Source: a virus. From it: a stretch of 28,835 nt of DNA. This document shows positions 12,364 to 20,395 of the stretch, piece by piece. The translations under genes were made by a program, and so were the position numbers. Location: positions 1 to 28,835 of IMG/VR virus record IMGVR_UViG_3300042503_000717; one strand, given 5' to 3'. The first letter of the stretch is position 1. Each line of letters starts with the position of its first letter. Under the pieces are notes generated by a model. The model did no database searches. It had not been told where the DNA came from and worked only from the letters and a program-made list of their open reading frames with translations.

Positions 12364-13233
12364 GTGATAACAACAATCCAAAATATATTAGATCAGCAAA
12401 TATCAGAACAGGTTAAAAAGCCAAACGTTGAAGATATTGTTGAATACTCATGTTTGTTTTCTTACACAGAGCATGGAAACTTAGAATATACTGCTCATGA
12501 TAAGTGCTGTATCCCTAGAGTGATGGAGTTACTGTCAATTCTTAAGCACTTTAATATCAAAAATACTTCATTCTTACTATACACCCACGATTATACAAAA
12601 GACTACGAAGACAATCGTAACTACGTTTTATGTTTTGGTAAGAAAAAGAACCAATTATTTATTACAATACCGAATAATCATTTATTGAATGGGACGGTTG
12701 ACTATTTTTTGAATGAAGTTAGAATGAATGATATAGAAATCGACCACAAATCAAATCAAAGTTTATTTATTGGTGGTCCTAATGGTGGTATTAGTGGCCC
12801 TAGATCTGAATATGTTTTTTCTGGCTTAGATAATGTAAAGCATAAGATAATATTAACTAATTGCATGTTGTTTAATATTCAACAGCAATTAAAATTCAAG
12901 TTTCTCATTAACATAGACGGGAATGGGATGTGTTATGATAGACTATATTGGCAGCTTGCTAGTAATTCTATTCCAGTATATCTACAAAGAAATGAAGACA
13001 TTGTGCAGCTTCACGACTCACTCATTTTACCCAATGTGCACTATCTAAAATCCAGTATAGCAGATTGGGGTACAACATTTGAAACTTTGGGTGAAGACAT
13101 AAAGTTGAATGAAATAAGCTCTAATGGTAAATCTTTTATTAGAGAACATTTTGGCCTTTCTTCAAAAAATACTTCTATTCAAATTCTAAAATACACAATA
13201 GAACAAATATCGAAAAAACAAAATGCAAACTAA
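12364..13233 (+). CDS. glycosyltransferase, GT90 (CAP10/LpsA)-like
   Basis: 289 residues. Central GGPNGGISGPR (residues 137-147) followed by NIDGNGMCYDRLYWQL (183-198), which fits the conserved core of GT90 (CAP10-like) enzymes that transfer xylose, glucose or mannose. Acts in the cytoplasm, most likely on an LPS, capsule or phage protein substrate. The GTG start at 12364 is not supported by a ribosome site, so the N-terminus is uncertain; ATG 12523 is the next candidate but would remove about 50 residues. One of four glycosyltransferases in the window. The 3' end overlaps the next gene by 11 bases. Confidence 0.82.
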   Translation: MITTIQNILDQQISEQVKKPNVEDIVEYSCLFSYTEHGNLEYTAHDKCCIPRVMELLSILKHFNIKNTSFLLYTHDYTKDYEDNRNYVLCFGKKKNQLFITIPNNHLLNGTVDYFLNEVRMNDIEIDHKSNQSLFIGGPNGGISGPRSEYVFSGLDNVKHKIILTNCMLFNIQQQLKFKFLINIDGNGMCYDRLYWQLASNSIPVYLQRNEDIVQLHDSLILPNVHYLKSSIADWGTTFETLGEDIKLNEISSNGKSFIREHFGLSSKNTSIQILKYTIEQISKKQNAN

Positions 13234-13573
13234 AATTTGTCCAAAGTGTAGTATAGAAAAACCACTCAGCGACTTTAGGCTCAGACAAAGATCTGAAGAT
13301 AATAGCACAAGTAGAATATATACAAATTGCAAATGTTGCGAAAACAAAATCAATAATCTACTTACAAAGCTAAAAAAAGATAGCCCAGATAAGACATCTA
13401 AATGTGAATGTTGCGGAGTGGAAAGCGAAAAATTGCACCTAGACCACTCGCACGAAACAGATAAATTTCGCGGCTGGTTATGCAATAATTGTAATGTTGG
13501 GCTTAGTAGATTGGGCGATAATATTGACGGTGTAATCAAAGCGCTCAATTATTTGCTATCTAGAGATAGATAA
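13223..13573 (+). CDS. recombination endonuclease VII-like protein
   Basis: 116 residues. N-terminal CPKC (6-9) and CKCC (36-39) pair for one zinc site; then CECCG, LHLDHSHET and FRGWLCNNCNVGLSRLGD, the hallmark D-H-H...RG-LC--CN--LG of the endonuclease VII family, which resolves branched DNA. It is a minimal version (T4 gp49 is 157 aa). Such genes are also common as stand-alone homing-like elements between phage genes. Follows a glycosyltransferase and is itself followed by an HNH gene. Confidence 0.92.
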   Translation: MQTKICPKCSIEKPLSDFRLRQRSEDNSTSRIYTNCKCCENKINNLLTKLKKDSPDKTSKCECCGVESEKLHLDHSHETDKFRGWLCNNCNVGLSRLGDNIDGVIKALNYLLSRDR

Positions 13574-13574
13574 T

Positions 13575-13581
13575 GTGTATA
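13575..13581 (+). promoter_or_regulatory. candidate GTGTATA promoter-like element
   Basis: GTGTATA followed by TGATATAGG, 15 bases before ATG 13596 in a 22-base gap. Matches the shared heptamer; no -35 seen. Weak. Confidence 0.3.
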
Positions 13582-13595
13582 TGATATAGGTTATT

Positions 13596-13979
13596 ATGTT
13601 TAAATTTTTTGACAATTTTGGCAGATCTTCAAATTGGCGTAAGGTTAGGGCAGATCATCTAATTAAATTTCCTTACTGTTCCGCTTGTGGAAAAACAAAA
13701 GATTTAGAAGTACACCATATTATTCCTTATCACGTAGATAGTTCTAAAGAACTAGATCCAGATAATTTAATAACGTTGTGCGGTACATCTTGTCACTTTG
13801 TTTTTGGTCACTTTATGGATTGGAAAAGTTGGAATCCTAATATATTAGAAGATAGTAAAGCGTATTACATAGCCAAGAAGAACAAGCCTCTTAATAATAA
13901 ATATGGGTCAAGCTATGAAAATACTATGCTTAATACTATCTTTAATTATATCCTCGACTTTATACGCTGGGACAATTGA
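13596..13979 (+). CDS. HNH endonuclease
   Basis: 127 residues with a compact HNH motif: YCSACG (C28, C31), LEVHHIIPYH (H40, H41), ELDPDNLITLC with N57 and C62, and C66-H67. The two CxxC-type pairs hold the structural zinc and the two H residues and N form the HNH site. Family members nick or cleave DNA. The last 65-77 bases overlap the gene of the exported protease in another frame, so its C-terminal KYGSSYENTMLNT tail may be non-essential. Probably a free-standing homing-type nuclease. Confidence 0.88.
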   Translation: MFKFFDNFGRSSNWRKVRADHLIKFPYCSACGKTKDLEVHHIIPYHVDSSKELDPDNLITLCGTSCHFVFGHFMDWKSWNPNILEDSKAYYIAKKNKPLNNKYGSSYENTMLNTIFNYILDFIRWDN

Positions 13980-14691
13980 TCCAAATCAATCAGATTTAGC
14001 CCACATACAATACGGTGCCAAGCACGAATGTGTAGCTAAAATTACTGGCACATATAAAAAAGACAACAAAACAACTAATTTTTTTGCTTCTTCTGTTATT
14101 ATAAAACCAAGAATATTTTTGACTGCCGCACACATTGTTGACGGAGCTACAGATATATTCATAGTAGATAATAGTGGAAATAAAATACCTGTTAAATCTG
14201 CCTTATATTTAGACAGATGGGATAGTAATAAAGTTGGACCGCATGATATAGCTATAGGTCTTTTAGAGAAAGACATACAGTTAGCATTTTATCCAACACT
14301 ATACGAAAAAGATGACGAAGTTGGCAAAACGTGTAGCTTGGCTGGATTCGGCATTACTGGTAATTATATGCAAGGATCAAAAATAAGCGACGATAAAAAA
14401 AGAGCAGGATCAAATATTATAGATGAAATATTCAACGGTATGTTATCTACATCTGTTGGTAATAAAAACAAAACCTCTCTTGAATTTCTAATCGCACATG
14501 GAGATAGCGGTGGTGGTTTATTTATAGATCAAAAATTGGCTGGAATACATTCTGGAATAATGACAGAAGACGCAGACAAAAATTTGAATTCTGACTATAA
14601 AGATCAAGCAGCACACACTAGAATAAGTTCTAATAAAAAATGGATTGATGAAATGATTAAAAAACTTGAAACGCTCGACAGAAACAATTAA
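13915..14691 (+). CDS. exported trypsin-like serine protease
   Basis: 258 residues from ATG 13915: signal peptide MKILCLILSLIISSTLYAG, then a chymotrypsin-fold protease with triad H73 (LTAAH), D111 (PHDIAIG) and S198 (AHGDSGGGL). Family members cleave peptide bonds; the exported form would act in the periplasm or outside. Substrate not apparent. ATG 13903 four codons upstream is possible. The start lies inside the preceding HNH gene (overlap 65 bases), and no clear ribosome site is visible. Unusual for a phage; may degrade host surface proteins or process a phage exported protein. Confidence 0.88.
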   Translation: MKILCLILSLIISSTLYAGTIDPNQSDLAHIQYGAKHECVAKITGTYKKDNKTTNFFASSVIIKPRIFLTAAHIVDGATDIFIVDNSGNKIPVKSALYLDRWDSNKVGPHDIAIGLLEKDIQLAFYPTLYEKDDEVGKTCSLAGFGITGNYMQGSKISDDKKRAGSNIIDEIFNGMLSTSVGNKNKTSLEFLIAHGDSGGGLFIDQKLAGIHSGIMTEDADKNLNSDYKDQAAHTRISSNKKWIDEMIKKLETLDRNN

Positions 14692-14696
14692 GACAT

Positions 14697-15482
14697 ATGT
14701 TTAAGGAGCATTCTCTTTTAGATTTTAAGAATACAGACCCAAAATATGTATTCCACAATAAACTATACGAAAACACTTATATAGACTATCAATATTTGAT
14801 GTCTTTTTTTGACAGCTTAGACAAAGAAATTGAACATATATTATTTTTGATGTGTGATGAATTGTTCAGACTAAATTGTCCACATCACATAAATCTATTT
14901 TGCACATCTAATGAGGGTCAGAGTAATAATGTGTTTACTTTCCCATATTTTTTAGAACCAATTAATGAATCTTATAATCCTATAAAATCTGACAAACCCA
15001 TTGTTTCATTTTGTGGTTTTATAAGTAATATATCCAGACTTTTATGTATCAAAGAGCTAGATAAAGATGATAGGATACAAACCAATTTTCTTATCAGAGA
15101 TAAGTTTTGGGCTGGGAAGCCTCACGATATAAATGTCATATCAGAATATAGAGAAAATTTACGCAACTCCCAATTTGTTTTATGCAATAGGGGTGCTGGG
15201 AATTGGTCAATGAGATTTTATCATACTTTAGAAGCCGGAAGAATTCCAATCTTAATAGATAGTGGGAACGAGCTACCTTTCAAAAAACATATAGATTACA
15301 CAAAATATATTATTATGGCACATAACGAAAAAGATATGATCAAAAAGGTTATGTACACTTGGAATCACGAAGATATAATAGAAAAACAAGCAAACTGCTC
15401 TAAGCTGTATCAAGAATGGTTTAGCCCATTATCGTTTGAAGAAAAAATAAAGTTACACATTAAAGACTATAAAGGTAGTTAA
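14697..15482 (+). CDS. glycosyltransferase, exostosin/GT47-like
   Basis: 261 residues. YRENLRNSQFVLCNRGAGNW (151-170) followed by SMRFYHTLEAGRIPILID (171-188) is the conserved core of GT47 exostosin-like transferases (Y---L--S-F-LC-RG-G--S-R-YE-L-AG-IPI). These transfer sugars from a nucleotide donor. Compact size implies a single domain. It begins five bases after the protease stop. Donor and acceptor cannot be told. Confidence 0.87.
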   Translation: MFKEHSLLDFKNTDPKYVFHNKLYENTYIDYQYLMSFFDSLDKEIEHILFLMCDELFRLNCPHHINLFCTSNEGQSNNVFTFPYFLEPINESYNPIKSDKPIVSFCGFISNISRLLCIKELDKDDRIQTNFLIRDKFWAGKPHDINVISEYRENLRNSQFVLCNRGAGNWSMRFYHTLEAGRIPILIDSGNELPFKKHIDYTKYIIMAHNEKDMIKKVMYTWNHEDIIEKQANCSKLYQEWFSPLSFEEKIKLHIKDYKGS

Positions 15483-15485
15483 AAC

Positions 15486-16121
15486 ATGAGTAGAGAAATA
15501 CCGACGTTAATTCTCTCTTTGCGTACTCCAGAAAGAGAAGCTATGGTGCAAAAAACTTTAGAATTATTTCCTAATTTTAAAGTATTCCAAGCTATTAATG
15601 GTTACGATAAAGAAGAAGTGTTTAATGAATTTGAAAAAATTGGTATAAAATATACCAGAATTCCAAACGATCCAATGCACGGATCATTTAATACTTTTGG
15701 AACTATGGCAAATAGTCTTACAAAAATTAAAGCAATGGAATTTTGCTTAAATAATAACTACGAATATTTTGCTATACTAGAAGATGATCTACAACTATCA
15801 AATATTTTTTATCGCTTTCTAAAAGTGGCAAAAGAAGCCCAACTAGAAGAATCAAGAGAAGATACATGGTTCATTAGACTTGGAGAGTGGGGAGAAGGTT
15901 ATGTCTTTAATAAAGATGGGGCGATAAAGACTATTGAAAAACTTAAACAAGTAGGATTTAGAACACAGATAGACTTTGAATTAAAGTATAATGGATATCC
16001 ACACATGTCATGTCCAAATACTCCTTGGAAATTATTAGTACCAACAAACCAAGGAGACTTGCTAAAGACAGATATGATTAACGACGAAGAAGCAGAAAGG
16101 TTTATATCATTAGTACCATGA
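15486..16121 (+). CDS. glycosyltransferase, GT25-like
   Basis: 211 residues. PTLILSLRTPEREAMV at the start and FQAINGYDKEE, then NYEYFAILEDDLQL with EDD at 99-101. The EDD triad binds the metal and nucleotide sugar in GT25 (LPS beta-galactosyltransferase) enzymes. Only weak similarity at the C-terminus. Likely part of the same sugar-decoration set as its neighbours. Its stop overlaps the ThyX start in ATGA. Confidence 0.82.
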   Translation: MSREIPTLILSLRTPEREAMVQKTLELFPNFKVFQAINGYDKEEVFNEFEKIGIKYTRIPNDPMHGSFNTFGTMANSLTKIKAMEFCLNNNYEYFAILEDDLQLSNIFYRFLKVAKEAQLEESREDTWFIRLGEWGEGYVFNKDGAIKTIEKLKQVGFRTQIDFELKYNGYPHMSCPNTPWKLLVPTNQGDLLKTDMINDEEAERFISLVP

Positions 16122-16756
16122 GTGTTAAATTTGTTTCTATTACTCCAGACGCAGAAAAACAAATGGCATATTGTGCTAGAGTGTCTAATCCGAATAATCA
16201 AGATAACGAAAATTATAGTAAGTTGTTAAGATATTGCATAGATCATAAGCACTGGTCTATTTTTGAACAAGCTTTCATAACTATGGAAATTAGCACAACT
16301 AGAGGCATAGCAGCACAGATTCTTAGACATAGATCTTTCACATTTCAGGAATTTAGTCAGAGATATGCAGATGCGTCTTTACTTTCTGAAGATATACCTA
16401 TCTTTGAATTAAGAAGACAAGATACAAAGAATAGACAAAACAGCATTGACGATATTGACAGCGAGTTAATTGTGAAGTACAATGTGCTTATACGTGAACA
16501 TTTTGCAAAAGCAAAAGCACTGTACGATCAAATGGTTAAAGACGGTATAGCTAAAGAATGTGCTAGATTTATTCTTCCGATAGCTACTCCAACTAAACTA
16601 TACGTTAGTGGAACTGTCAGAAGTTGGATTCATTATATAGATCTTAGATCATCTAATGGAACTCAAAAAGAACATATGGACATAGCTAATCAGTGTAAGG
16701 ATATTTTTATCAAATATTTACCAATTACTTCGGAGGCTTTAAGGTGGACGCTGTGA
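16118..16756 (+). CDS. thyX: FAD-dependent thymidylate synthase ThyX
   Basis: 212 residues, the usual ThyX length. Contains R70-H71-R72 followed by S80, R82 and Y83 (RHRSFTFQEFSQRY), the flavin- and dUMP-binding signature of ThyX, though the usual SxNEQS is replaced by TFQEFS. Upstream HWSIFEQAFITMEI fits the H-S--EH helix. It makes dTMP from dUMP using FADH2, NADPH and methylene-THF, so the phage can supply thymidine without thyA. Overlaps both neighbours (ATGA upstream; the next gene starts at 16744). Confidence 0.95.
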   Translation: MSVKFVSITPDAEKQMAYCARVSNPNNQDNENYSKLLRYCIDHKHWSIFEQAFITMEISTTRGIAAQILRHRSFTFQEFSQRYADASLLSEDIPIFELRRQDTKNRQNSIDDIDSELIVKYNVLIREHFAKAKALYDQMVKDGIAKECARFILPIATPTKLYVSGTVRSWIHYIDLRSSNGTQKEHMDIANQCKDIFIKYLPITSEALRWTL

Positions 16757-17172
16757 GAGTTGAGGTTACAGAAAACGATATTGTTAGGGCTATTAAAAAT
16801 ACAGAATTGTCTCCAGTAAGATTAGCCCTGTGTAGAGCGTTGAACTGTGAGGATGATAGGTTGGATGTGCAGAAAAATGAAATTAGAATATGGATTTATG
16901 ACGAGGCAGATCATTTTACTTATCAATTCAATACAGTAAAAGATAAAAATAATTTTAACAGTTTTGTAGATCAGTGGTTGATTTATACTTCTGATCAATC
17001 TATAGAATCTTTTGATGAATACCCATTTGAATTTTATCTCAAAAGAAGTTCTGACGATAAAATAGGATCTGTTTCGAGAATTGTATCTAATATAGATTAC
17101 GACCAACTTACAGATAGACCTAGCTCTGACAGAAAAAATCCAAAGTTTCGCTTGACAGATGACGATAGATAG
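16744..17172 (+). CDS. hypothetical protein, 142 aa
   Basis: Unrecognised soluble protein with a beta-rich centre (EIRIWIYDEADHFTYQF) and a highly charged C-terminus ending PSSDRKNPKFRLTDDDR. GTG start at 16744: GGAGG (16732-16736) lies seven bases upstream, inside the ThyX gene. A second GTG at 16753 would give a GTGA overlap but a worse spacing. Function unknown. Confidence 0.75.
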   Translation: MDAVRVEVTENDIVRAIKNTELSPVRLALCRALNCEDDRLDVQKNEIRIWIYDEADHFTYQFNTVKDKNNFNSFVDQWLIYTSDQSIESFDEYPFEFYLKRSSDDKIGSVSRIVSNIDYDQLTDRPSSDRKNPKFRLTDDDR

Positions 17173-17224
17173 GATAGAATCAGAGCATCAGTCACACACA
17201 AGCACTTTTTAGGAGATTAGCCAA

Positions 17225-19342
17225 ATGAAATTGCATTCCGGTACGCACACTGTTGAGAAGTCTGGTAATTTTGAAGAGTCGAAGTTTAGCATTGAAGCAT
17301 CTGCTAAAGCATTCTTTATCCTTTCTGACGGTCTTTATTCTAATAAGATTCTTGCGGTTGTTCGTGAGTTGTCTACTAATGCTTACGACTCGCACGTTGA
17401 GGCTGGCAAGGTCAGCGTTCCGTTCGATGTGCATCTGCCTACGCAGATTGATCCCACGTTCTCAATTCGTGATTATGGCACCAGCATGGATCATGATGAT
17501 TGTATGCAGCTTTACACTACGTATTTCCGTAGTACGCGAAACAATAGTAATGAGGCAGTTGGTTGCCTTGGTCTTGGTAGCAAAGCTCCGTTTGCATATG
17601 CTGATAGCTTTACTGTAGAGGCTTATCTGAATGGTCAGAAGCGTTTGTATACTGGCTATAAGAACGAAGATGGTAGCCCCACGTTTTCTTTGCTTGATGA
17701 AATGGAAACTTCTGAGCCTAACGGTATCAAGGTTTCTATCAACGTTGCTTCTAATGACGTTAGTAGGTTTGTTCATGAGGCGAAGAAAGTCTATGAATTC
17801 TTCAAAGTTAGGCCCAACTTCATTGGTGAGAAAATTCAATACACAAGCCCAGCCAAAGTCCTTGAAGGTGATAGCTGGTACTTTGATGACAATGCAAATA
17901 ACAACTTGATTATCATGGGTCAAATTGCTTACCCGCTTGATCATTATCAGATTATGAATGCTGATGCAGATAATGCTGAATCTAAGTTCGTGCAATATTC
18001 TGATGGTCTTAGAATCTTTGTTAACATTGGAGATGTGGACATTACTCCTAGTCGAGAGTCTTTGTCTTATAGCAATGAAACAAAGATCAATATTCGTAGT
18101 AAAGTAAAGAGCATCGCTAACGAAATTTCGGATAAGATTGAGCAAGAAATTAAGAGTCAGCCAACCTTGTTCAAGGCTCGTAAGAAATATGTACAGATTA
18201 GCGATCAGTGTTCTTCTATCAAGTCTGCCATTGAATCGCTCCAGAAATCTATCATGTGGAATGATATGAAGCTTTTCGATAGCATCGCTGGCGAAAGCAT
18301 TGAAATCAAGAATAAGATTACTTGCACTACATTTTCCAAGAGTACTTATCGTAAGAAGATTGATACTGAATACAATGCAGAAAGAATGCACTTTGGCAAC
18401 CACATTAAGTTTGTTGTAGACGATCTTCCGCGAGGTGGCATTAGTCGCCTCAAACAGTATATGCGAGAAGAAGAATGTGGTAGCATCTCTTGCTATGTAT
18501 ACAAGCTTGCAAGCCATGAAACTGCTGATAGTTGCTTGTTGTATGTTATGATGGGTGAAGGTACGAAGGAAGATGTTATGCTTACATCAAATCTGCCCAA
18601 GGTTGAATATAATCGTCAATCTAGTGGTGGATCGTCTTATGCTGGCCCAGCAATTCAAGCACAGGTTTTCAACGAGGAAACTGGTAAGTTTGAACAGTGC
18701 AGCATGAGCGTAAAGTATGAAAATGCGCATTACTTCATTGAGGCAAAAGATGAAGTAAAGATTGGGTATTCAGAGGTCGATACTAGTTCTCTGGAACAAG
18801 TTTTGTCTTGGGTTCATCAGAACTATAACGACGTTGTTGGTGATGCCACATTCTATATGGTTAAGCCATCAGTAGCTAAGAACCGCAATCTTAATGGGCG
18901 TAGCAATTGGACCGATGGATGCAAGTTGCTTAGTGAAGTATTCGCAGATGCAGTTGAAAAGCACCGCGATGATATCATTAGTGTCTATAGTCGATGCTCA
19001 CTGTCAAACCATCGTAATGATCGCTGGTTGGACGTTATTAAGATGACAAAGACTAACAATAGGGTAAAGCAGATCGCTGAAGAGTATAATGAGTATACCA
19101 GTAAGATTGATAGCATCTCTGGCGATATGCATATCATTCAAAATATGGCACAAAAACTTCACAATGTTACTCCCGTTAATTTTAGCAACATCAACACGCA
19201 GAAAGAAAAGTTTTCCAGCGAGTTTGACAACGAGATGAAAAAGTATACAATGCTTAAGGTTGCTTCAAGCATTTGGAGTGAAAGCGACAGGAAGATTGTG
19301 GCCGATTACATCGACAGTATTGAGAACAATAATACACTGTGA
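17225..19342 (+). CDS. rIIA: RIIA-like protein (GHKL ATPase domain)
   Basis: 705 residues, close to T4 rIIA (725). The N-terminal half is a GHKL ATP-binding domain: N box E48-x-x-x-N52-x-x-D55 (ELSTNAYD), motif DYGTSMD (83-89), G-rich motif GLGSKAPFAY (116-125). In T4, rIIA and rIIB affect host membrane/lysis timing and exclusion by lambda Rex. Domain architecture here agrees with the rIIA family rather than MutL. A second G of the usual DxGxG motif is replaced by S. Good AGGAG site before ATG 17225. Adjacent rIIB confirms the assignment. Codon use appears less AT-biased than in neighbours. Confidence 0.93.
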   Translation: MKLHSGTHTVEKSGNFEESKFSIEASAKAFFILSDGLYSNKILAVVRELSTNAYDSHVEAGKVSVPFDVHLPTQIDPTFSIRDYGTSMDHDDCMQLYTTYFRSTRNNSNEAVGCLGLGSKAPFAYADSFTVEAYLNGQKRLYTGYKNEDGSPTFSLLDEMETSEPNGIKVSINVASNDVSRFVHEAKKVYEFFKVRPNFIGEKIQYTSPAKVLEGDSWYFDDNANNNLIIMGQIAYPLDHYQIMNADADNAESKFVQYSDGLRIFVNIGDVDITPSRESLSYSNETKINIRSKVKSIANEISDKIEQEIKSQPTLFKARKKYVQISDQCSSIKSAIESLQKSIMWNDMKLFDSIAGESIEIKNKITCTTFSKSTYRKKIDTEYNAERMHFGNHIKFVVDDLPRGGISRLKQYMREEECGSISCYVYKLASHETADSCLLYVMMGEGTKEDVMLTSNLPKVEYNRQSSGGSSYAGPAIQAQVFNEETGKFEQCSMSVKYENAHYFIEAKDEVKIGYSEVDTSSLEQVLSWVHQNYNDVVGDATFYMVKPSVAKNRNLNGRSNWTDGCKLLSEVFADAVEKHRDDIISVYSRCSLSNHRNDRWLDVIKMTKTNNRVKQIAEEYNEYTSKIDSISGDMHIIQNMAQKLHNVTPVNFSNINTQKEKFSSEFDNEMKKYTMLKVASSIWSESDRKIVADYIDSIENNNTL

Positions 19343-19367
19343 AAGGTTTTAAACTAGGAGTTCAATC

Positions 19368-20231
19368 ATGAAATACATTATTGCAAATGACGGTAACGTT
19401 AGTGCCTCTGTTGGTGGTCAGACATACAGCTTTGGCAAAGATCATCCAAATTATAACAAGCTAGTCAATCATCTCAAGAATAATAATATTGAGTATTTCG
19501 AAGCTTGCTATGATATTGTGTCTCACCTTAACGCCTATTGCGAGGGCTATGTTAACTGTACTGACGGTGTTCTGAATTGGGATGGCATTAAGATGCCAAA
19601 CATGTTCACCAGCACAATTATTGATATGGTTAAGCAGGGATTTCCGTTTGAGCCAATGCTTAACTTCCTTGATAATATGAGTCAGAATCCTTCTGACCAT
19701 GCTATCGTTGAATTGTTCGACTTCATGGAAAATAAGCATATGCCTATTACTATGGATGGACATTTCTTGGCATACAAGGCTGTTCGTGGAGACTACAAGG
19801 ATATTTACTCAGGAACGTTTGATAATTCTGTAGGAAGCGTTTGCTCAGTGCCGCGTAATCTAGTTGATCACAATCGTGACAATGGGTGCGGCAAGGGTCT
19901 GCACGTTGGTGCGATTGATTACGCTAAGTCTTATGGTGGCATCGATGTTGATGAGGGCGATGACGAAGGTGGTAATCAGCTTATGATTTGCAAGGTTAAT
20001 CCACGCGACGTTGTTAGCGTTCCTACGGATCATAAATTCCAAAAGCTTCGCACATGCCGATATGAAGTAGTTGCAAAGTTTGATAGCGTCTTTGATAAGA
20101 TCATCCATATGACAGAGCAGGACAAGTCTTATATGGCAACCAAGAAGCGTAACCGCGAATGGGTTGTTGAAGTCACAGCAAAGCTGGACAAGATTAATTC
20201 TGTTCTAAATAAGAAGCTGATGAGTGTGTGA
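19368..20231 (+). CDS. rIIB: RIIB-like protein
   Basis: 287 residues (T4 rIIB 312). Contains LVNHLKNNNIEYFEA, LNWDGIKMPN, LLNFLDNM-like MLNFLDNMSQNP, LFDFMENKHMPIT and GHFLAYKAVRGDY segments that match the rIIB family pattern (FLDNM..NPS...ELF.FLE....PIT.DG.FLAYK.V). Then GCGKGLHVGAIDYA, typical of the C-terminal half. Works with rIIA; T4 rIIB is membrane-associated and its exact role is unresolved. AGGAG precedes ATG 19368. 25 bases separate the two genes. Confidence 0.93.
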   Translation: MKYIIANDGNVSASVGGQTYSFGKDHPNYNKLVNHLKNNNIEYFEACYDIVSHLNAYCEGYVNCTDGVLNWDGIKMPNMFTSTIIDMVKQGFPFEPMLNFLDNMSQNPSDHAIVELFDFMENKHMPITMDGHFLAYKAVRGDYKDIYSGTFDNSVGSVCSVPRNLVDHNRDNGCGKGLHVGAIDYAKSYGGIDVDEGDDEGGNQLMICKVNPRDVVSVPTDHKFQKLRTCRYEVVAKFDSVFDKIIHMTEQDKSYMATKKRNREWVVEVTAKLDKINSVLNKKLMSV

Positions 20232-20239
20232 TTGAATGC

Positions 20240-20285
20240 TTGAGAGTATAATGGGGATGGGGAAACCCACCCCATTTACTCTCAA
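20240..20285 (+). terminator. long hairpin with GAAA tetraloop before tRNA-Tyr
   Basis: TTGAGAGTA (20240-20248) pairs with TACTCTCAA (20277-20285). Inside it ATGGGG pairs with CCCCAT and TGGG with CCCA around a GAAA tetraloop, giving about 19 base pairs with a bulged A and a small internal loop. No T run follows; the next bases are the tRNA. It may be an RNase III-type processing site or 3' end protector for rIIB mRNA rather than a terminator. Confidence 0.6.
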
Positions 20286-20287
20286 TC

Positions 20288-20369
20288 GGTAGATTTCCCG
20301 AGCGGTCAAAGGGGTTTGACTGTAAATCAAATGCTATTAGCTTCGTAGGTTCGAATCCTACATCTACCA
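20288..20369 (+). tRNA. tRNA-Tyr (anticodon GTA)
   Basis: Acceptor GGTAGAT pairs with ATCTACC. Anticodon stem TTTGA/TCAAA with loop CTGTAAA gives anticodon GTA. A long variable arm (bases after the anticodon stem up to the T stem) is present, as tyrosine tRNAs in bacteria have. T arm GTAGG-TTCGAAT-CCTAC; discriminator A. CCA not encoded. Confidence 0.96.
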
Positions 20370-20395
20370 CTAACAAAACACAAAGGAATTACTCA

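Noticed and set aside
17462-18517. Open frame of 351 codons on the minus strand inside the rIIA gene
   Set aside because: Shadow of a long well-supported gene; composition is Ile/Leu/Phe/Thr-rich with no motif, and every other gene is on the + strand.
20247-20252. TATAAT as a promoter before tRNA-Tyr
   Set aside because: It is part of the left arm of a long hairpin and has no -35 16-18 bases upstream (GTGTGT there).
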